NCBI RefSeq assembly: GCF_002251085.2
Contig: NZ_NOJZ02000008.1
Location: 54,130 to 118,129 of the forward strand
Origin: Romboutsia maritimum
GTDB taxonomy: Bacteria; Bacillota; Clostridia; Peptostreptococcales; Peptostreptococcaceae
Length of the DNA: 64,000 nucleotides
Direction: 5' to 3'
Shown here: positions 6,950-17,545 of the stretch, piece by piece
Layout of the letters: the number at the start of each line of letters is the position of its first letter
Numbering within the stretch: position 1 is the first letter of the stretch
The notes under the pieces: model-generated
The model's database searches: none
What the model saw: the letters and a program-made list of their open reading frames with translations, nothing else
What the model was told of the DNA's origin: nothing
Program-made: the position numbers and the translations under genes

Positions 6950-8995
6950 TTATGCAAATCCTAATATTAGACCCACTTGATAAACTAGTACTGCTGCTAT
7001 CCAACCTACAATAAATGTGTATACTGCAGTAAATAAAGTCCACTTCCATGAATTTGTTTCTCTTCTAATTGCTCCTAATGCTACTAAACATGGTGTATAT
7101 AATAAAGACATTACCATGAAAGACATTGCTGTTAGTGGTGTAAATATTGATTGTATTGAAGCTATTAATGCTGGTCCTTCTTCAACACCTGCATAAATTA
7201 ATCCCATAGTTCCTACTACTGTTTCTTTAGCTAAAATACCAGTGATAAGTGATATACCTGCTTGCCATGTTCCAAATCCTGCTAATTTAAATATAGGTGC
7301 AATAGCTCCTCCTATCATACCAAGTAATGAATCTTCGCTATAACTTTCAGCTCCTAATGGGAAATTAGATAATGCCCATAAAACAACCATTACAGGTAGT
7401 ATTACTTTACCAGCTTTCTTACAAAATGCTCCAGCTTTATCCCACATTAACATAAATACATTTCTTAATGATGGCATTTTATAACTAGGTAGTTCCATTA
7501 CAAAATATGATGGTTCTCCTTTAAACAAAGTCTTACTAAATATTTTTCCTGCTATTAAAGCTACTACTAATCCACCTACATAAAGTGAGAAAAGTATTAA
7601 AGCTTGATTTTTTTCAAAGAATGCACTTATAAACAACATGTATATTGGTAATCTTGCTCCACAAGAAATAAATGGATTTATAAGAATTGCAATCATTCTA
7701 TCTTTTTTATTTTCTAATGTTCTTGTTGCCATAATTCCTGGTACATTGCATCCTATACTTACTAACATAGACACAAATGTTTTTCCATGTAATCCTAACG
7801 ATCTCATTAGTTTATCCATAACATATGCAGCTCTTGCCATATATCCACTATCTTCTAATAATCCTATTAAGAAATACATAACCATTATTAAAGGTAAAAA
7901 TGCTATTACTGAAGCTAGTCCACCAAATATAGCATCTCCTACAAAACTCGTTAAAATATCTGGTGCTCCAATATTAGTTAAAATTTCAGCTACTTTTTCT
8001 CCTAATCCTCCAATAAGTCCATCTGTCCAATCTTGTATACCTGCTCCTATTGTAAAAGTAAGTTGATATAATAAATACATAATACCTGCGAATATTGGTA
8101 ATCCTAAGAATTTATTTGTTGCTACTTTATCTATCTTGTCAGTTAAACTTTCTTTATTACTAGTTTTTCTAATAACAGTATCCGAAACTATATCTGATAT
8201 TACAGAATATCTTTCATTTACAATTGCCATTTCTCCTTCAAAACCTAATTCATCTTCTATAATTTTATTACATGTATTAAGTTTTTGTTTAAGCTGTGGA
8301 TATTTTTCTAAATTAATTTCATTTTTTATATGTTCATCATTTTCTAATAATTTTATAGCTATCCATTTTGACTTAGAAGATGTATTTTTTATATTCATTT
8401 CTATTGATTTTGAAAGTTCCTCTATTTGATTATTTATTATATCTCCATAATCAATTTTTATCTTTGATATATTTATAATATCACTTGTACTTGCTTTTAT
8501 AAGTTCTTCTATACCTTGTTGCTTTAGAGCAACTGTTGGAACAACCTTTACACCTAATTTTTTAGATAATTTTTTTATATCAATAGATATTCCTTTATTA
8601 TCAGCTTCATCCATCATGTTTAAAGCTATTACTACTTTTGCTCCCATTTCTATTAATTGAAGCGTTAGATATAAGTTCCTTTCAATATTTGTAGCATCTA
8701 CTACATTTACAACTACATCTGGATTTTCATTCACCACAAAATCTCTTGCTATAATTTCATCTTCTGAATAAGCACCTAAACTATACGTACCAGGTAAATC
8801 AATTATTTTATATCCATTTCCTTCATACTTTAAAGTACCTTCCTTTTTTTCTACTGTAACCCCTGGCCAGTTTCCTACATGTTGTCTAGCTTTTGTTAAA
8901 ATATTAAATAAACTAGTTTTTCCACAGTTAGGATTCCCTGCCAATGCTATTACATCTTCTTTACTTGAATCTTCTACTAATGCCGTTGCTCTCAC
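6950..8995 (-). CDS. feoB: Ferrous iron transporter FeoB
   Basis: FeoB is the GTP-dependent inner-membrane importer of Fe(II). The N-terminal G domain has the P-loop [11 protein letters not shown] (about residue 20), the G3 motif DLPGTYSL and G4 NMMDE. The C-terminal half has the Gate regions and about eight membrane helices with the conserved Cys of [14 protein letters not shown]. The length, 681 aa, is normal. It starts with GTG at 8995 behind AAGGAGGAG. It is the last gene of an operon with two feoA genes and a FeoC-like regulator. A Fur-box candidate upstream suggests iron repression. Confidence 0.97.
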   Translation of the reverse strand: MRATALVEDSSKEDVIALAGNPNCGKTSLFNILTKARQHVGNWPGVTVEKKEGTLKYEGNGYKIIDLPGTYSLGAYSEDEIIARDFVVNENPDVVVNVVDATNIERNLYLTLQLIEMGAKVVIALNMMDEADNKGISIDIKKLSKKLGVKVVPTVALKQQGIEELIKASTSDIINISKIKIDYGDIINNQIEELSKSIEMNIKNTSSKSKWIAIKLLENDEHIKNEINLEKYPQLKQKLNTCNKIIEDELGFEGEMAIVNERYSVISDIVSDTVIRKTSNKESLTDKIDKVATNKFLGLPIFAGIMYLLYQLTFTIGAGIQDWTDGLIGGLGEKVAEILTNIGAPDILTSFVGDAIFGGLASVIAFLPLIMVMYFLIGLLEDSGYMARAAYVMDKLMRSLGLHGKTFVSMLVSIGCNVPGIMATRTLENKKDRMIAILINPFISCGARLPIYMLFISAFFEKNQALILFSLYVGGLVVALIAGKIFSKTLFKGEPSYFVMELPSYKMPSLRNVFMLMWDKAGAFCKKAGKVILPVMVVLWALSNFPLGAESYSEDSLLGMIGGAIAPIFKLAGFGTWQAGISLITGILAKETVVGTMGLIYAGVEEGPALIASIQSIFTPLTAMSFMVMSLLYTPCLVALGAIRRETNSWKWTLFTAVYTFIVGWIAAVLVYQVGLILGFA

Positions 8996-9043
8996 GCCAT
9001 CTCCTCCTTGATATAAATATTCATTCTCATCGCAATATTAAAA

Positions 9044-9265
9044 TTAATTTACAACCATAATATTCTTAGCTAGCATATTATCTAATGCAAATCTACTTTC
9101 TTCTATTGCAACTATTAAACTTCTACCGTCATTTTTTATTACTTTTACTTTATTTCCAGATACAATGCCTAATTCACTTAGACGTTTTACTAAATCTGAT
9201 TTTTTAGTAATTGATTTGACCTCTACTATACTTCCTTCTTGAACTAAATTCATTGGAACTACCAT
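9044..9265 (-). CDS. feoA: FeoA-like protein, second copy
   Basis: A 73-aa SH3-fold FeoA protein; the family binds and modulates FeoB. Visible features are GSIVEVKSITKKSDLVKRLSELGI and VSGNKVKVIKNDGRSLIVAI, the two halves of the FeoA fold. I chose the ATG at 9265 (MVVPMNL) because AAGGAGAG is 5 bases upstream; a frame opening six codons earlier would place that site inside the gene. It lies between feoA1 and feoB and is more divergent than feoA1. Paired feoA genes are common in clostridia. Confidence 0.92.
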   Translation of the reverse strand: MVVPMNLVQEGSIVEVKSITKKSDLVKRLSELGIVSGNKVKVIKNDGRSLIVAIEESRFALDNMLAKNIMVVN

Positions 9266-9279
9266 AATATCTCTCCTTG

Positions 9280-9498
9280 TCATCCTTTAATAACCATGGC
9301 TTCATTTTTTCTAAGAGTTAACTTATATCCTCTAACTAATATCTCCAATGGGTCACCAAATGGTGCTTTTCCTGTTACAGCTATTTCTACACCTGGTGTT
9401 ATTCCCATGTCTAAAAGTTTTCTTTTTACTGGACTATCTTTTTGAATACTCTTAACCTTCATCTTGTCTCCAATATTTAATTTGTCTAATGTATTCAT
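9280..9498 (-). CDS. feoA: FeoA-like protein, first copy
   Basis: A 72-aa FeoA protein with the full family pattern: MKVKSIQKDSPVKRKLLDMGITPGVEIAVTGKAPFGDPLEILVRGYKLTLRKNEA in succession. It is an accessory subunit for Fe(II) uptake by FeoB. It starts one codon after the FeoC-like gene stops, with AGGGGG upstream. FeoA2 follows 14 bases after its stop codon. Confidence 0.95.
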   Translation of the reverse strand: MNTLDKLNIGDKMKVKSIQKDSPVKRKLLDMGITPGVEIAVTGKAPFGDPLEILVRGYKLTLRKNEAMVIKG

Positions 9499-9500
9499 AA

Positions 9501-9764
9501 TTACCCCCTATTTTTGTTTAATATTTTATATCCTTTATCGGTTATTTCCCAATCAACCTTATCATTTAATTTTGTACTGCTACATCCACAAGTACATTTT
9601 TCACATAATGATTGATCACAGTTTACCTTTCTTATACATTCCATTTTAATTAACTTATCCTTTAAATCTTCTACTATCAATTCTGGTATGTTAAGTTCTT
9701 TGGATATAATTCTAGCTGAGAAATTTCCTTTTTTATTAAGACAATCTAAAACTTTGATTAACAT
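9501..9764 (-). CDS. FeoC-like winged-helix protein with cysteine cluster
   Basis: An 87-aa protein. Residues 1-50 form a short winged helix (LIKVLDCLNKKGNFSARIISKELNIPELIVEDLKDKLIKMECIRKV). A cysteine-rich knuckle, CDQSLCEKCTCGC, follows and could bind an Fe-S cluster or metal. FeoC-like proteins sit in feo operons and stabilise FeoB or sense the cluster state. The start at 9764 is preceded by AAAGGAAA, 9 bases away; a longer frame reaches 9827 without a better site. It is the first gene of the operon. Confidence 0.8.
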   Translation of the reverse strand: MLIKVLDCLNKKGNFSARIISKELNIPELIVEDLKDKLIKMECIRKVNCDQSLCEKCTCGCSSTKLNDKVDWEITDKGYKILNKNRG

Positions 9765-9846
9765 ATAGTCTGTTTCCTTTCCATTTATTTCTAATAAAAG
9801 AATACCATAAATAATTTTCATACGCAACTGATTATTTATTATTTTT

Positions 9847-9865
9847 GAAAATAATTATCATTAAT
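9847..9865. promoter_or_regulatory. Fur-box candidate upstream of feo operon
   Basis: Nineteen bases (GAAAATAATTATCATTAAT) match 15 of 19 positions of the classical Fur consensus GATAATGATTATCATTATC. It lies about 85 bases before the FeoC-like start, a usual operator position, and fits the iron-uptake role of the operon. Confidence 0.65.
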
Positions 9866-9889
9866 ATTTATATATTTCTCTTAAAAAGC

Positions 9890-9933
9890 AAAAGACCGCT
9901 CCAAAATATAGAATTTTGAAACAGTCTTTTTAA
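9890..9933 (-). terminator. Terminator of the glycine cleavage operon
   Basis: AAAAGAC and GTCTTTT flank an inner CAAAAT/ATTTTG stem, with a T run on the minus strand. It lies just after the gcvPB stop. Confidence 0.75.
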
Positions 9934-9939
9934 AATTTT

Positions 9940-11391
9940 TTATTTCCATGTTAAGATAGGTTTTTTAGCGGCTCTTGCTTCATCTATTCTTTTAACAATA
10001 GTATCATGAGGTGCACTTTTTAATAATTCTGGTGAATTAACAGCTTCATCAGCTATATTTTTCATAACATCTATAAAATTATCTAGAGTTTCTAAACTTT
10101 CAGTTTCCGTTGGTTCTATCATTATAGCTTCATTTATTATTAATGGAAAATAAATTGTTGGAGGATGATATCCATAATCTAACAATCGTTTAGCTACATC
10201 CATAGTTTTTATATCATGCGGTTCATTTAAAATTTTTCCAAATACAAATTCATGTTTACATACAGAATCTATTGGTAATTCATAATATTTTTTTAAATTT
10301 TCTTTTATATAATTAGCATTAAGCACTGCCATTTGACTAGCTTCTTTTAAACCTTCTTTTCCCATTGTTAAAATATATGAATATGCTTTTACTAATACAC
10401 CAAAATTCCCATAAAAGTTCTTTATTTTTCCTATTGAATGTGGCTTTTCATAATTTAGTATAAATTTATCATCTTCTTTTTCTATTATTGGAATTGGTAA
10501 AAATGGAATTAATTCTTTTTTTACTCCTACAGGACCACTCCCTGGACCTCCTCCTCCATGAGGAGTTGAAAAAGTTTTGTGGAGATTTAAATGAACTACA
10601 TCAAATCCCATATCTCCTGGTCTTGTTATTCCCATAATTGCATTCATATTTGCTCCATCATAATATAAAAGTCCTCCAGCATCATGTACAAGGCTAGCTA
10701 TTTCTTCTATATTATGTTCAAATAATCCTAAAGTACTTGGATTAGTAAGCATAAGAGCTGCTACTTCATCATCTAGTACTTCTTTTAATTTTTCTATATT
10801 TACTGCTCCATTTTCATCTGAGTCCACTTGAACTACTTTAAACCCTGCCATGTTTGCACTTGCAGGATTAGTTCCATGTGCAGAATCTGGGACTATAACT
10901 TTAGTTCTTTTAGTTTCTCCTCTACTCATATGATATGCTTTTATCAGCATTAAACCTGTAAGCTCTCCATGAGAACCTGCTGATGGTTGTAGTGTTACGC
11001 TATCCATACCAGTTATTTCACAAAGCATATCTGATAAATTATGCATAAGTTTTAAAGATCCTTGAACTGTGTGTATTGGTTGATAAGGATGTATTTCAGT
11101 AAAATTTCTATTTAATGCCATATCTTCATTTAATTTAGGATTATATTTCATTGTGCATGAACCTAATGGATAAAACCCTGTATCTAATCCAAAGTTTTTA
11201 TTAGATAATAATGTATAATGTCTTACTAAATCTAACTCACTAACTTCTGGTAAATTTAAATGAGTATTTCTTATCATTTTTTTTTCTAACATATCATCTA
11301 TTTTTATATCATCTATATCAAGCTTTGGAAGTGAATATGCTTTTCTACCTTTTTTAGATATTTCGATTAACAAGCTATTATATTCTTTCAT
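9940..11391 (-). CDS. gcvPB: Glycine dehydrogenase (decarboxylating) subunit 2
   Basis: The 483-aa protein is the C-terminal half of the glycine cleavage P protein, which decarboxylates glycine with pyridoxal phosphate and passes the aminomethyl group to the lipoate of GcvH. The PLP lysine is in [21 protein letters not shown], preceded by [13 protein letters not shown] and [17 protein letters not shown] signatures. The Gly-rich segment is intact. Its ATG is directly adjacent to the stop of gcvTPA, so both subunits are made from one mRNA. No gcvH is in the window. Two lipoate ligases at 19957-21951 may provide the lipoyl group. Confidence 0.97.
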   Translation of the reverse strand: MKEYNSLLIEISKKGRKAYSLPKLDIDDIKIDDMLEKKMIRNTHLNLPEVSELDLVRHYTLLSNKNFGLDTGFYPLGSCTMKYNPKLNEDMALNRNFTEIHPYQPIHTVQGSLKLMHNLSDMLCEITGMDSVTLQPSAGSHGELTGLMLIKAYHMSRGETKRTKVIVPDSAHGTNPASANMAGFKVVQVDSDENGAVNIEKLKEVLDDEVAALMLTNPSTLGLFEHNIEEIASLVHDAGGLLYYDGANMNAIMGITRPGDMGFDVVHLNLHKTFSTPHGGGGPGSGPVGVKKELIPFLPIPIIEKEDDKFILNYEKPHSIGKIKNFYGNFGVLVKAYSYILTMGKEGLKEASQMAVLNANYIKENLKKYYELPIDSVCKHEFVFGKILNEPHDIKTMDVAKRLLDYGYHPPTIYFPLIINEAIMIEPTETESLETLDNFIDVMKNIADEAVNSPELLKSAPHDTIVKRIDEARAAKKPILTWK

Positions 11392-13884
11392 TTACATCCC
11401 CTCCATAATACCAACTAACTTATCTATTTCATTTTTACTTCTTTTTTCAGTTACACAAAGTAACATTGAATTTTTTAAATCTTTATAATTATTTTCTAAA
11501 TTGTATCCTCCTAATATATGATTTTCTAGAAGTTTACTATTAATTTGTTCTACATTTAAATCTGATGAAACTATAAATTCATTAAAGAATTTACCTTTAA
11601 ACACAGGTTTTAATTTCCCAGTTTTAATTAATTCTTCATATGCGTAATGAGCTTTTTTCATTGATTGACAACAAACTTCTTTAAATCCTTCTTTTCCTAA
11701 AGTTGCCATATATATTGAAGCTATTAAAGCATTTAATGCTTGATTTGAGCATATATTTGAAGTAGCTTTTTCTCTTCTAACATGTTGTTCCCTAGCTTGT
11801 AGCGTTAAAACATACGCTCTTTTATTTTCACTATCTACACTCTGACCAACTATTCTTCCTGGCATCTTTCTTACAAGTTTTGACTTAGTCGCCATAAAAC
11901 CTACATATGGTCCACCAAAATTCAAAGAATTTCCTAAAGACTGAGCTTCTCCAACTACTATATCTGCACCTATTTCACCTGGAGTTTTTAGTATTCCTAA
12001 TGATATAGGGTTTACACTCATAATAAGCATTGCTTTATTTTCATGAGTTATTTTTTCTATTTCCTGCATATGTTCAATTACTCCAAAGAAATTAGGATTT
12101 TGTATAAGAACACATGCTGTTTCTTTATCTACATTATCTTTTAATTTATTTATATCTGTAATTCCATATTCATTACAAAAATCTACTTCTACTATTTCAC
12201 ATTCTTTATTTTTCATATATGTTTGTAATACTTTTCTTGTCTCAGGATGAACTGTTTTAGAAATCACTATTTTTTTGCGTCTTGTTTGACCCACTGCCAT
12301 TATACATGCTTCTGTTGCTGCTGTTGCACCATCATACATAGATGCATTTGCTATTTCCATATCTGTTAAATCTGCTATCATTGATTGAAATTCAAATATT
12401 ACTTGAAGAGTTCCTTGACTTATTTCTGCTTGATAAGGTGTGTATGCTGTGTAAAATTCACTTCTTGAAGTTATATGTTTTATAAGTGAAGGGATATAAT
12501 GATCATATGCTCCAGCTCCTAAAAAACAAGTTATTTTATCTAAATTTATATTCTTGTTTGCTAGTTCACTTATTTTTTTAGAAACTTCCATTTCACACTT
12601 TGAAGATTCTAAATTTAATTCTTTATTAAGTTTTAGATTTTGTGGTATATCTGAAAATAAATCATCTATAGAGTTAATGCCTATACATTTTAACATTTTA
12701 TATTTATCTTCATCTGTTGCTGGAATATATGAAAATTCATTATTTGTGTATTCTCTATTTTCTATTTCCATTTTATCTATATCTTTTTTGTAGTTCTTAT
12801 TATAAAATGGTCTTTTTATAACTTTTGCTTTAACTACTTTTTTTCTAATAGCTATATCTACTTCTTCTCCTAAATCAGAATATTTACCATCTATAAGTGC
12901 TAATCCTAATGTTTTATTTAATGTAGGAGAAAAACATCCTGTAGTTACAAATCCTATTACTTCATCCTTTATCTTTACTTCGTATCCATGTCTAGGTATT
13001 CCTTTACCTAGCATCTCAAATCCTACTAACTTTCTTTTTATACCATCTTCTTTTTGTTTTAACAGAGCTTCTTTACCTATAAAATTTTCTTTTTCTAATT
13101 TAACAAAACAAGATATTCCTCCTTCAAGCGGCGATATCTTATCAGATATTTCATTTCCATAAAGAGGCAAACTAGCTTCAAATCTTAAAGTATCTCTAGC
13201 ACCTAATCCAATAGGTTTTATTTCATTTTCGCCTTTTATAAGAATTTCATTCCATATTTTAAGTACATCTTCATTTTTACAATAAATTTCAAATCCATCT
13301 TCACCTGTATATCCAGTTCTAGATACTATGCATGGTACTTTGCATATTTCTATATCTTTATCAAGCTTAAAAAATTTAACATTACTTAATTTTGTTTGTG
13401 TTAGTTTTTGAAGTATTTTTTCTGATTTTGGTCCTTGAATTGCTAATTGTGATGTTTTATCTGATATATCTTTTATATCAACTTTATAATTTGTAGAATT
13501 ATCTTTTATCCATTTTTCATCCTTTTGAGTATTGCTTGCATTTACAACTAATAAAAATTCATCTTTTCCTAATTTATAAACTAAAAGGTCATCTACTACT
13601 CCACCATCTTCATAACACATAGGTGTGTATATTACGTCATTCTCTTTCATTGTAGTTATATCATTAGTTATTATATTTTGTATAAATTTTTCTGATTCAT
13701 CACCCTTTATAAGTACTTCTCCCATATGAGATACATCAAATAAACCCGCATTATTTCTTACTGCTTCATGCTCTTTTGATATTCCTTCATATTCTAATGG
13801 CATTTCCCATCCTGCAAATTCGAAAAATTTTGCTTTAGCTTCTTTATGATCATTATATAAAGCTGTTCTTTTTAACTCACTCAC
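11392..13884 (-). CDS. gcvTPA: Fused aminomethyltransferase and glycine dehydrogenase subunit 1 (GcvT-GcvPA)
   Basis: The 830-aa protein joins two enzymes. Residues 1 to about 370 are GcvT, the T protein that releases ammonia and makes methylene-tetrahydrofolate: [44 protein letters not shown] and [11 protein letters not shown]. From about 385 to the end it is GcvPA ([60 protein letters not shown]). Fusion of these normally separate proteins is known in Clostridioides difficile. The gene lies behind a tandem glycine riboswitch and starts with ATG at 13884 after GGGGGAG. Confidence 0.96.
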   Translation of the reverse strand: MSELKRTALYNDHKEAKAKFFEFAGWEMPLEYEGISKEHEAVRNNAGLFDVSHMGEVLIKGDESEKFIQNIITNDITTMKENDVIYTPMCYEDGGVVDDLLVYKLGKDEFLLVVNASNTQKDEKWIKDNSTNYKVDIKDISDKTSQLAIQGPKSEKILQKLTQTKLSNVKFFKLDKDIEICKVPCIVSRTGYTGEDGFEIYCKNEDVLKIWNEILIKGENEIKPIGLGARDTLRFEASLPLYGNEISDKISPLEGGISCFVKLEKENFIGKEALLKQKEDGIKRKLVGFEMLGKGIPRHGYEVKIKDEVIGFVTTGCFSPTLNKTLGLALIDGKYSDLGEEVDIAIRKKVVKAKVIKRPFYNKNYKKDIDKMEIENREYTNNEFSYIPATDEDKYKMLKCIGINSIDDLFSDIPQNLKLNKELNLESSKCEMEVSKKISELANKNINLDKITCFLGAGAYDHYIPSLIKHITSRSEFYTAYTPYQAEISQGTLQVIFEFQSMIADLTDMEIANASMYDGATAATEACIMAVGQTRRKKIVISKTVHPETRKVLQTYMKNKECEIVEVDFCNEYGITDINKLKDNVDKETACVLIQNPNFFGVIEHMQEIEKITHENKAMLIMSVNPISLGILKTPGEIGADIVVGEAQSLGNSLNFGGPYVGFMATKSKLVRKMPGRIVGQSVDSENKRAYVLTLQAREQHVRREKATSNICSNQALNALIASIYMATLGKEGFKEVCCQSMKKAHYAYEELIKTGKLKPVFKGKFFNEFIVSSDLNVEQINSKLLENHILGGYNLENNYKDLKNSMLLCVTEKRSKNEIDKLVGIMEGM

Positions 13885-13949
13885 ATATACTCCCCCTTCT
13901 ATTTCCCCATTTTTTATTAAATCTAAAACAACTTAATTTAGTTTTTTTA

Positions 13950-14001
13950 TATAAAAAGAGGATATACAGGCATTATAATAAGTATTGCCCGTATATCCTC
14001 T
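13950..14001 (-). terminator. Expression-platform terminator of the glycine riboswitch
   Basis: AGAGGATATACGGGC-type arms (about 14001-13988 and 13971-13957) pair over 11 or more bases and are followed by a T run. They lie between the second aptamer and gcvTPA. Aptamer folding would decide whether this hairpin forms. Confidence 0.85.
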
Positions 14002-14002
14002 G

Positions 14003-14185
14003 TTTGTATACCTGAAAGTTTCAATAATTTTCATCATTTTGCTTCTTCGGTGACTTAACTTTTTATAAGTCTTTCCAGAGACCCATCAATTAACGATACA
14101 TTTGCCTGAAAGTTTCTTTAAAATTTGGCGAACTTTAAATTGCTCCTTCGGCTTCTTTACTTAATTCATAAAGATATCTCTCGTC
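14003..14185 (-). ncRNA. Tandem glycine riboswitch
   Basis: Read on the minus strand there are two successive glycine aptamers. The first spans about 14185-14102 and has GAAGCCGAAGGAGCAA, then AAACTTTCAGGCAAA. The second has GGACAGAG-like TCTGGAAAGAC, CACCGAAGAAGCAAAA and AAACTTTCAGGTA near 14020. These are the conserved cores of the gcvT element. Glycine binding would allow transcription into gcvTPA-gcvPB, so the pathway is induced by its substrate. Confidence 0.93.
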
Positions 14186-14219
14186 AATCTCACTTGGAAA
14201 TATTTAATTTTTCACTTAA

Positions 14220-14248
14220 AGTATATGAACTTTTTTTATAAAAGTCAA
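14220..14248 (-). promoter_or_regulatory. Sigma-A promoter of the gcv operon
   Basis: On the minus strand TTGACT (14248-14243) and TATACT (14225-14220) are separated by 17 bases, with transcription predicted to begin just before the first glycine aptamer. Confidence 0.8.
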
Positions 14249-14267
14249 TTCAAAAATATTAATATTT

Positions 14268-14600
14268 TTAATAAAATTTAGATGATTTACACATAAATTG
14301 ATACATCATATAAGATATAGCTATCATAGCTATTACGTTAACTATATTTGAAATCATTTCAATGCTAACACTATATTTTTTTATAAACATTAGTATTCCA
14401 TTAATAAAAAATAAACTTCCTACTTTATAGTTCCATCCACTTATCCAATTTATATATCCTTCAGTATCTTTTATTTTATTTATACTTACCATACGATTAT
14501 TAGATTGTTTAATTATTTTATATTTTCGTATTCTATATCCATCCCTTAACATCATAGCACTACAAATTATAATAATTGTAGCAAGTACTTTTTCAAACAT
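14268..14600 (-). CDS. Small membrane protein, 110 aa
   Basis: Hydrophobic segments are visible at about residues 4-19, 60-75 and 84-103, with a basic stretch (RIRKYKIIKQ) after the first. This gives two or three membrane helices. A clear GGGGG site lies 6 bases before the ATG at 14600. Overall look is that of DUF3784-like small clostridial membrane proteins, but I am not sure of the family. It stands alone between the gcv promoter region and the symporter gene. Function unknown. Confidence 0.6.
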   Translation of the reverse strand: MFEKVLATIIIICSAMMLRDGYRIRKYKIIKQSNNRMVSINKIKDTEGYINWISGWNYKVGSLFFINGILMFIKKYSVSIEMISNIVNVIAMIAISYMMYQFMCKSSKFY

Positions 14601-14721
14601 TTTATCCCCCTATCACAATTTTATATTAATTAGTATATATTTTACTATATTTATATTTTATGTGCAATATTGTCATTTTTCTGAGGATAACTTCTGTGCT
14701 AATGCTCTACTTTTTTAAATA

Positions 14722-16113
14722 TTAATGTAAATTAACCTTACTAAATTTTTCTTTGTCTACTTTTCCCAAGGAATTAGCAACTGTAATGGCTGTAACACTA
14801 GCACCATTTACATTTAACATAGTTCTTCCCATATCTAATATTGGATCTATAGCTATTATTCCTCCTACTAATGGAAAATAACTTCCAAGTCCCATTCCTA
14901 ATAATACTACTGAAACTGACATTGTTGCAGTTCCTGGAAGTCCAGCTATTCCTAATGAACTTACTGCTATAACTACTAATAACATAAAATAAAAACTTAT
15001 ATCTTTATCTATTCCTACCATATTCGCTACAGTTATAGCCATTAATGCTGGATAAATTCCTGCACATCCATTCATACCCATATTCGCTCCTAAACTAGCA
15101 ATAAAACTCGATACCCCTTCTTCTACACCATGGTTATTGACTAATGTATCAATCGTTACAGGTAATGTTCCTAAACTTGAGCGAGATGTAAATGCAAGTA
15201 GTAAAGCTTCTGTAGCATTTTTAATATAAGTTATAGGATTTAATCCATTCATAGTTATCATTATTAAATGAATTATGAATACTATAATTACTGATATATA
15301 AAGTGCAACTATAAATTTCACAACAGATATCATAGATGATAGCCCATTATCTATTATTGTACTTGCAAGTAGTGGTATTACAGCATATGGCATAAACTTA
15401 ATAACACTCATAGCCACGCTTACTATTATTTTATAAAAAGCTTCTACTAAATTAACAAATGGCTTTATTTCTTCTTTATATTTTTTATTCAATCTCTTAA
15501 CTGCTATACCTAAGAAAGATGCAAATATTATTACTGCCACTACATTTCCATTTGCCATACTCATTACTGGATTTGAAGGTAATAAACCTCTTAATGTATC
15601 TACAAGTGGTACTATTTCTCTAAGTTCATTTCCATTAACCTTACCTAATTCAACTCCCACTCCTAGTTTCATTACATTACCTATAATTATACCTACTATT
15701 GCTGCTATAGCTGTCGTAGCTAAAAGCATAATTAATGACCTAAATGTTATTGCTTTTAAATTTTCACCTTCATTCATATTAATTATTACTCTTAATATTG
15801 ATGCAAACACCATTGGTACAACAAGCATTTTTAATAAGTCCATAAATCCATATCCAAATAAACCGTACCACTTGCTTATTTCTTGTAACCAAGTTACTTT
15901 AGAAGGCTCACTCGGAATACCTGCACTAAATTGTATTATAATACCTAATATAAATCCTATAATTGTTGCATAGATTATTCTAGTTGAAAACTTGATTTTT
16001 TTCTTTTCAAATATTCTAACTATAAAAAATGTTCCTATAAGAACAAATATATAAATAATTGTTCTTATATCAGTAATCATTAAAAATCCCTTTAAAAATG
16101 AACTTTCTCCCAT
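14722..16113 (-). CDS. TcyP-like L-cystine / dicarboxylate:cation symporter
   Basis: The protein belongs to the dicarboxylate/amino acid:cation symporter family, with about eight helices and re-entrant loops. The signature loops AFTSRSSLGTLPVTIDTLV, NMGMNGCAGIYPALMAI and GLPGTATMSVSVVLLG are intact. From the ATG at 16113 (AAGGAGG upstream) it is 463 aa, equal to Bacillus TcyP, and the SRSS-GTLPVT signature fits the cystine branch better than the glutamate branch. The longer frame to 16164 has no ribosome binding site. Two dyads just upstream may be operators. Substrate assignment is inferred. Confidence 0.82.
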   Translation of the reverse strand: MGESSFLKGFLMITDIRTIIYIFVLIGTFFIVRIFEKKKIKFSTRIIYATIIGFILGIIIQFSAGIPSEPSKVTWLQEISKWYGLFGYGFMDLLKMLVVPMVFASILRVIINMNEGENLKAITFRSLIMLLATTAIAAIVGIIIGNVMKLGVGVELGKVNGNELREIVPLVDTLRGLLPSNPVMSMANGNVVAVIIFASFLGIAVKRLNKKYKEEIKPFVNLVEAFYKIIVSVAMSVIKFMPYAVIPLLASTIIDNGLSSMISVVKFIVALYISVIIVFIIHLIMITMNGLNPITYIKNATEALLLAFTSRSSLGTLPVTIDTLVNNHGVEEGVSSFIASLGANMGMNGCAGIYPALMAITVANMVGIDKDISFYFMLLVVIAVSSLGIAGLPGTATMSVSVVLLGMGLGSYFPLVGGIIAIDPILDMGRTMLNVNGASVTAITVANSLGKVDKEKFSKVNLH

Positions 16114-16153
16114 TTTGATTTCCTCCTTATTTATTAAAATAATATTCATATCG

Positions 16154-16210
16154 TTAATTATCAAAATGATAATTAATATTTTTATATAATATCATTATCA
16201 TTTTGATAAT
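16154..16210. promoter_or_regulatory. Paired dyads upstream of the symporter gene
   Basis: ATTATCA-AAA-TGATAAT (16157-16173) and ATTATCA-TTT-TGATAAT (16194-16210) share identical half-sites and a 3-base spacer, with centres 37 bases apart. They flank the likely promoter of the gene at 14722-16113. They look like two copies of one operator. The arms are in the opposite orientation to a Fur 7-1-7 site, so the regulator is not evident. Confidence 0.6.
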
Positions 16211-16254
16211 ACAAGTTTTATTTTTATTTTTATAAGAAAAATCCTCAATACAAA

Positions 16255-16298
16255 AATAAAAACTACATTAATATCTAAATCAATTAAAGTAGTTTTTT
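16255..16298 (-). terminator. Terminator after the pentapeptide-repeat gene
   Basis: AAAAACTAC (16297-16289) and GTAGTTTTT (16265-16257) pair on the minus strand around an A/T-rich inner stem and end in T-rich sequence. Confidence 0.7.
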
Positions 16299-16324
16299 AC
16301 TTATTATCTTATATATTATTCCTA

Positions 16325-17515
16325 TCATCTTATCAATTTTCTAGTCAATGTACCTATTAATACTCCCATCATAATAAACCCAATTATCATTTCTATATTA
16401 GAAACCATATAGCTAAGTTCTGTTGGTTGAGCATTATTAAATCCTACACCACAAAACATACCCACACTTAAATTAACCACTTCATTAAGATGTCTTAATA
16501 CTTCCATTACAGATAATTGACTCATTGTGGTCATTGTATATCTTAATGGTTCTTCTTTTATAGCAATACCAGTGAAAAGATATATTACTGCAAATATCAA
16601 TATTATAACTAAAGATGAAAATACTGCATATTCTACTCTTTCTCCATATCCACACGTTAGCCAATATAAATAAGACTCTAATTTAGGTAAAATTTCCAGT
16701 GATTTTCGTTGCATACATTTTCCTTGATAATAGTACTCTCCAAAGTTATTATTAAGAGTATTTTCTTTAAATTTATCAGCTAAAATTTCATACGTCATAT
16801 AGATGCCTTCATATTCTTGTTTAGTCTTATTTCTTATCTTTATTTTATCAAAAAAAGTTTTTTCATCAAACTTAGTTTTATAATTATCAGTAAAATCTAA
16901 GTCTTTAATATATGTTTCTAATATTTTCACTCCTGAAAAATCACAGTCTTCAATCGTAATCATGTTTAACTCACTATTTTTTATAATTACACTTTTCATA
17001 TTACTTTGTTCAAAAGATGTGTCTTTTATATTACATCTTTCAAATATATTAAACGATATATCACTGTTTAAAAATTTAATGTACATATTACAATCATAAA
17101 AAATACATGATAAATTATCTTTTTTATTTAAAGATGGAGTTTTCTCTGTATCTTCTTTAATAAGTATGCAGTTTTCGAATATGACACCTCCACTGGCAAA
17201 ATTACAGTTATAAAATTTACATCCTATAAATCTACAATTTTTAAATTTCAAATTTATAAAGTCACACTCTAAAAACTCAGAACATATTATGTCTTCGTTT
17301 TGTATAATTTTAAAATCTATCTCATCAAGTGTTCCTTTTTTACCAATTAGTTCATTATTGATCTTTTTATAACTATATCTCTCATTTGGATAATAGCCAA
17401 TGAGTTCATCTTTATGCTTTATTAGATATATATTTATTTCATCATTATTTTTCTTTCTTTTTAATAATTGATTATTTGCAGTATACTTTTCTTCTTTGAA
17501 ATTTACATAACTCAT
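16325..17515 (-). CDS. Pentapeptide-repeat protein with two-helix ion-channel-like domain
   Basis: A 396-aa protein. Residues about 65-200 contain pentapeptide-like repeats with Phe, Cys and Asn at fixed steps (FLECDFINLKFKNCRF, GCKFYNCNF, SFEQSNMKSVIIKNSEL), which form a right-handed beta helix. A hydrophobic helix at about 294-313, a pore-like loop CGVGFNNAQP and a second helix at about 372-392 resemble the two-helix potassium channel module. The usual TVGYGD selectivity sequence is altered, so ion selectivity is doubtful. It is cytoplasmic at the repeat part and membrane-embedded at the C-terminus. A hairpin lies in its leader. The role is unknown. Confidence 0.7.
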   Translation of the reverse strand: MSYVNFKEEKYTANNQLLKRKKNNDEINIYLIKHKDELIGYYPNERYSYKKINNELIGKKGTLDEIDFKIIQNEDIICSEFLECDFINLKFKNCRFIGCKFYNCNFASGGVIFENCILIKEDTEKTPSLNKKDNLSCIFYDCNMYIKFLNSDISFNIFERCNIKDTSFEQSNMKSVIIKNSELNMITIEDCDFSGVKILETYIKDLDFTDNYKTKFDEKTFFDKIKIRNKTKQEYEGIYMTYEILADKFKENTLNNNFGEYYYQGKCMQRKSLEILPKLESYLYWLTCGYGERVEYAVFSSLVIILIFAVIYLFTGIAIKEEPLRYTMTTMSQLSVMEVLRHLNEVVNLSVGMFCGVGFNNAQPTELSYMVSNIEMIIGFIMMGVLIGTLTRKLIR

Positions 17516-17545
17516 AATTTTCTCCTTTCTAATAAATCATAAAAA

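Noticed and set aside
7638..8066. Plus-strand 142-aa frame inside feoB
   Set aside because: A shadow of the conserved FeoB coding strand; no start signals.
16154..16176. Fur box upstream of the symporter
   Set aside because: Half-sites are in the reversed order compared with the Fur 7-1-7 arrangement.
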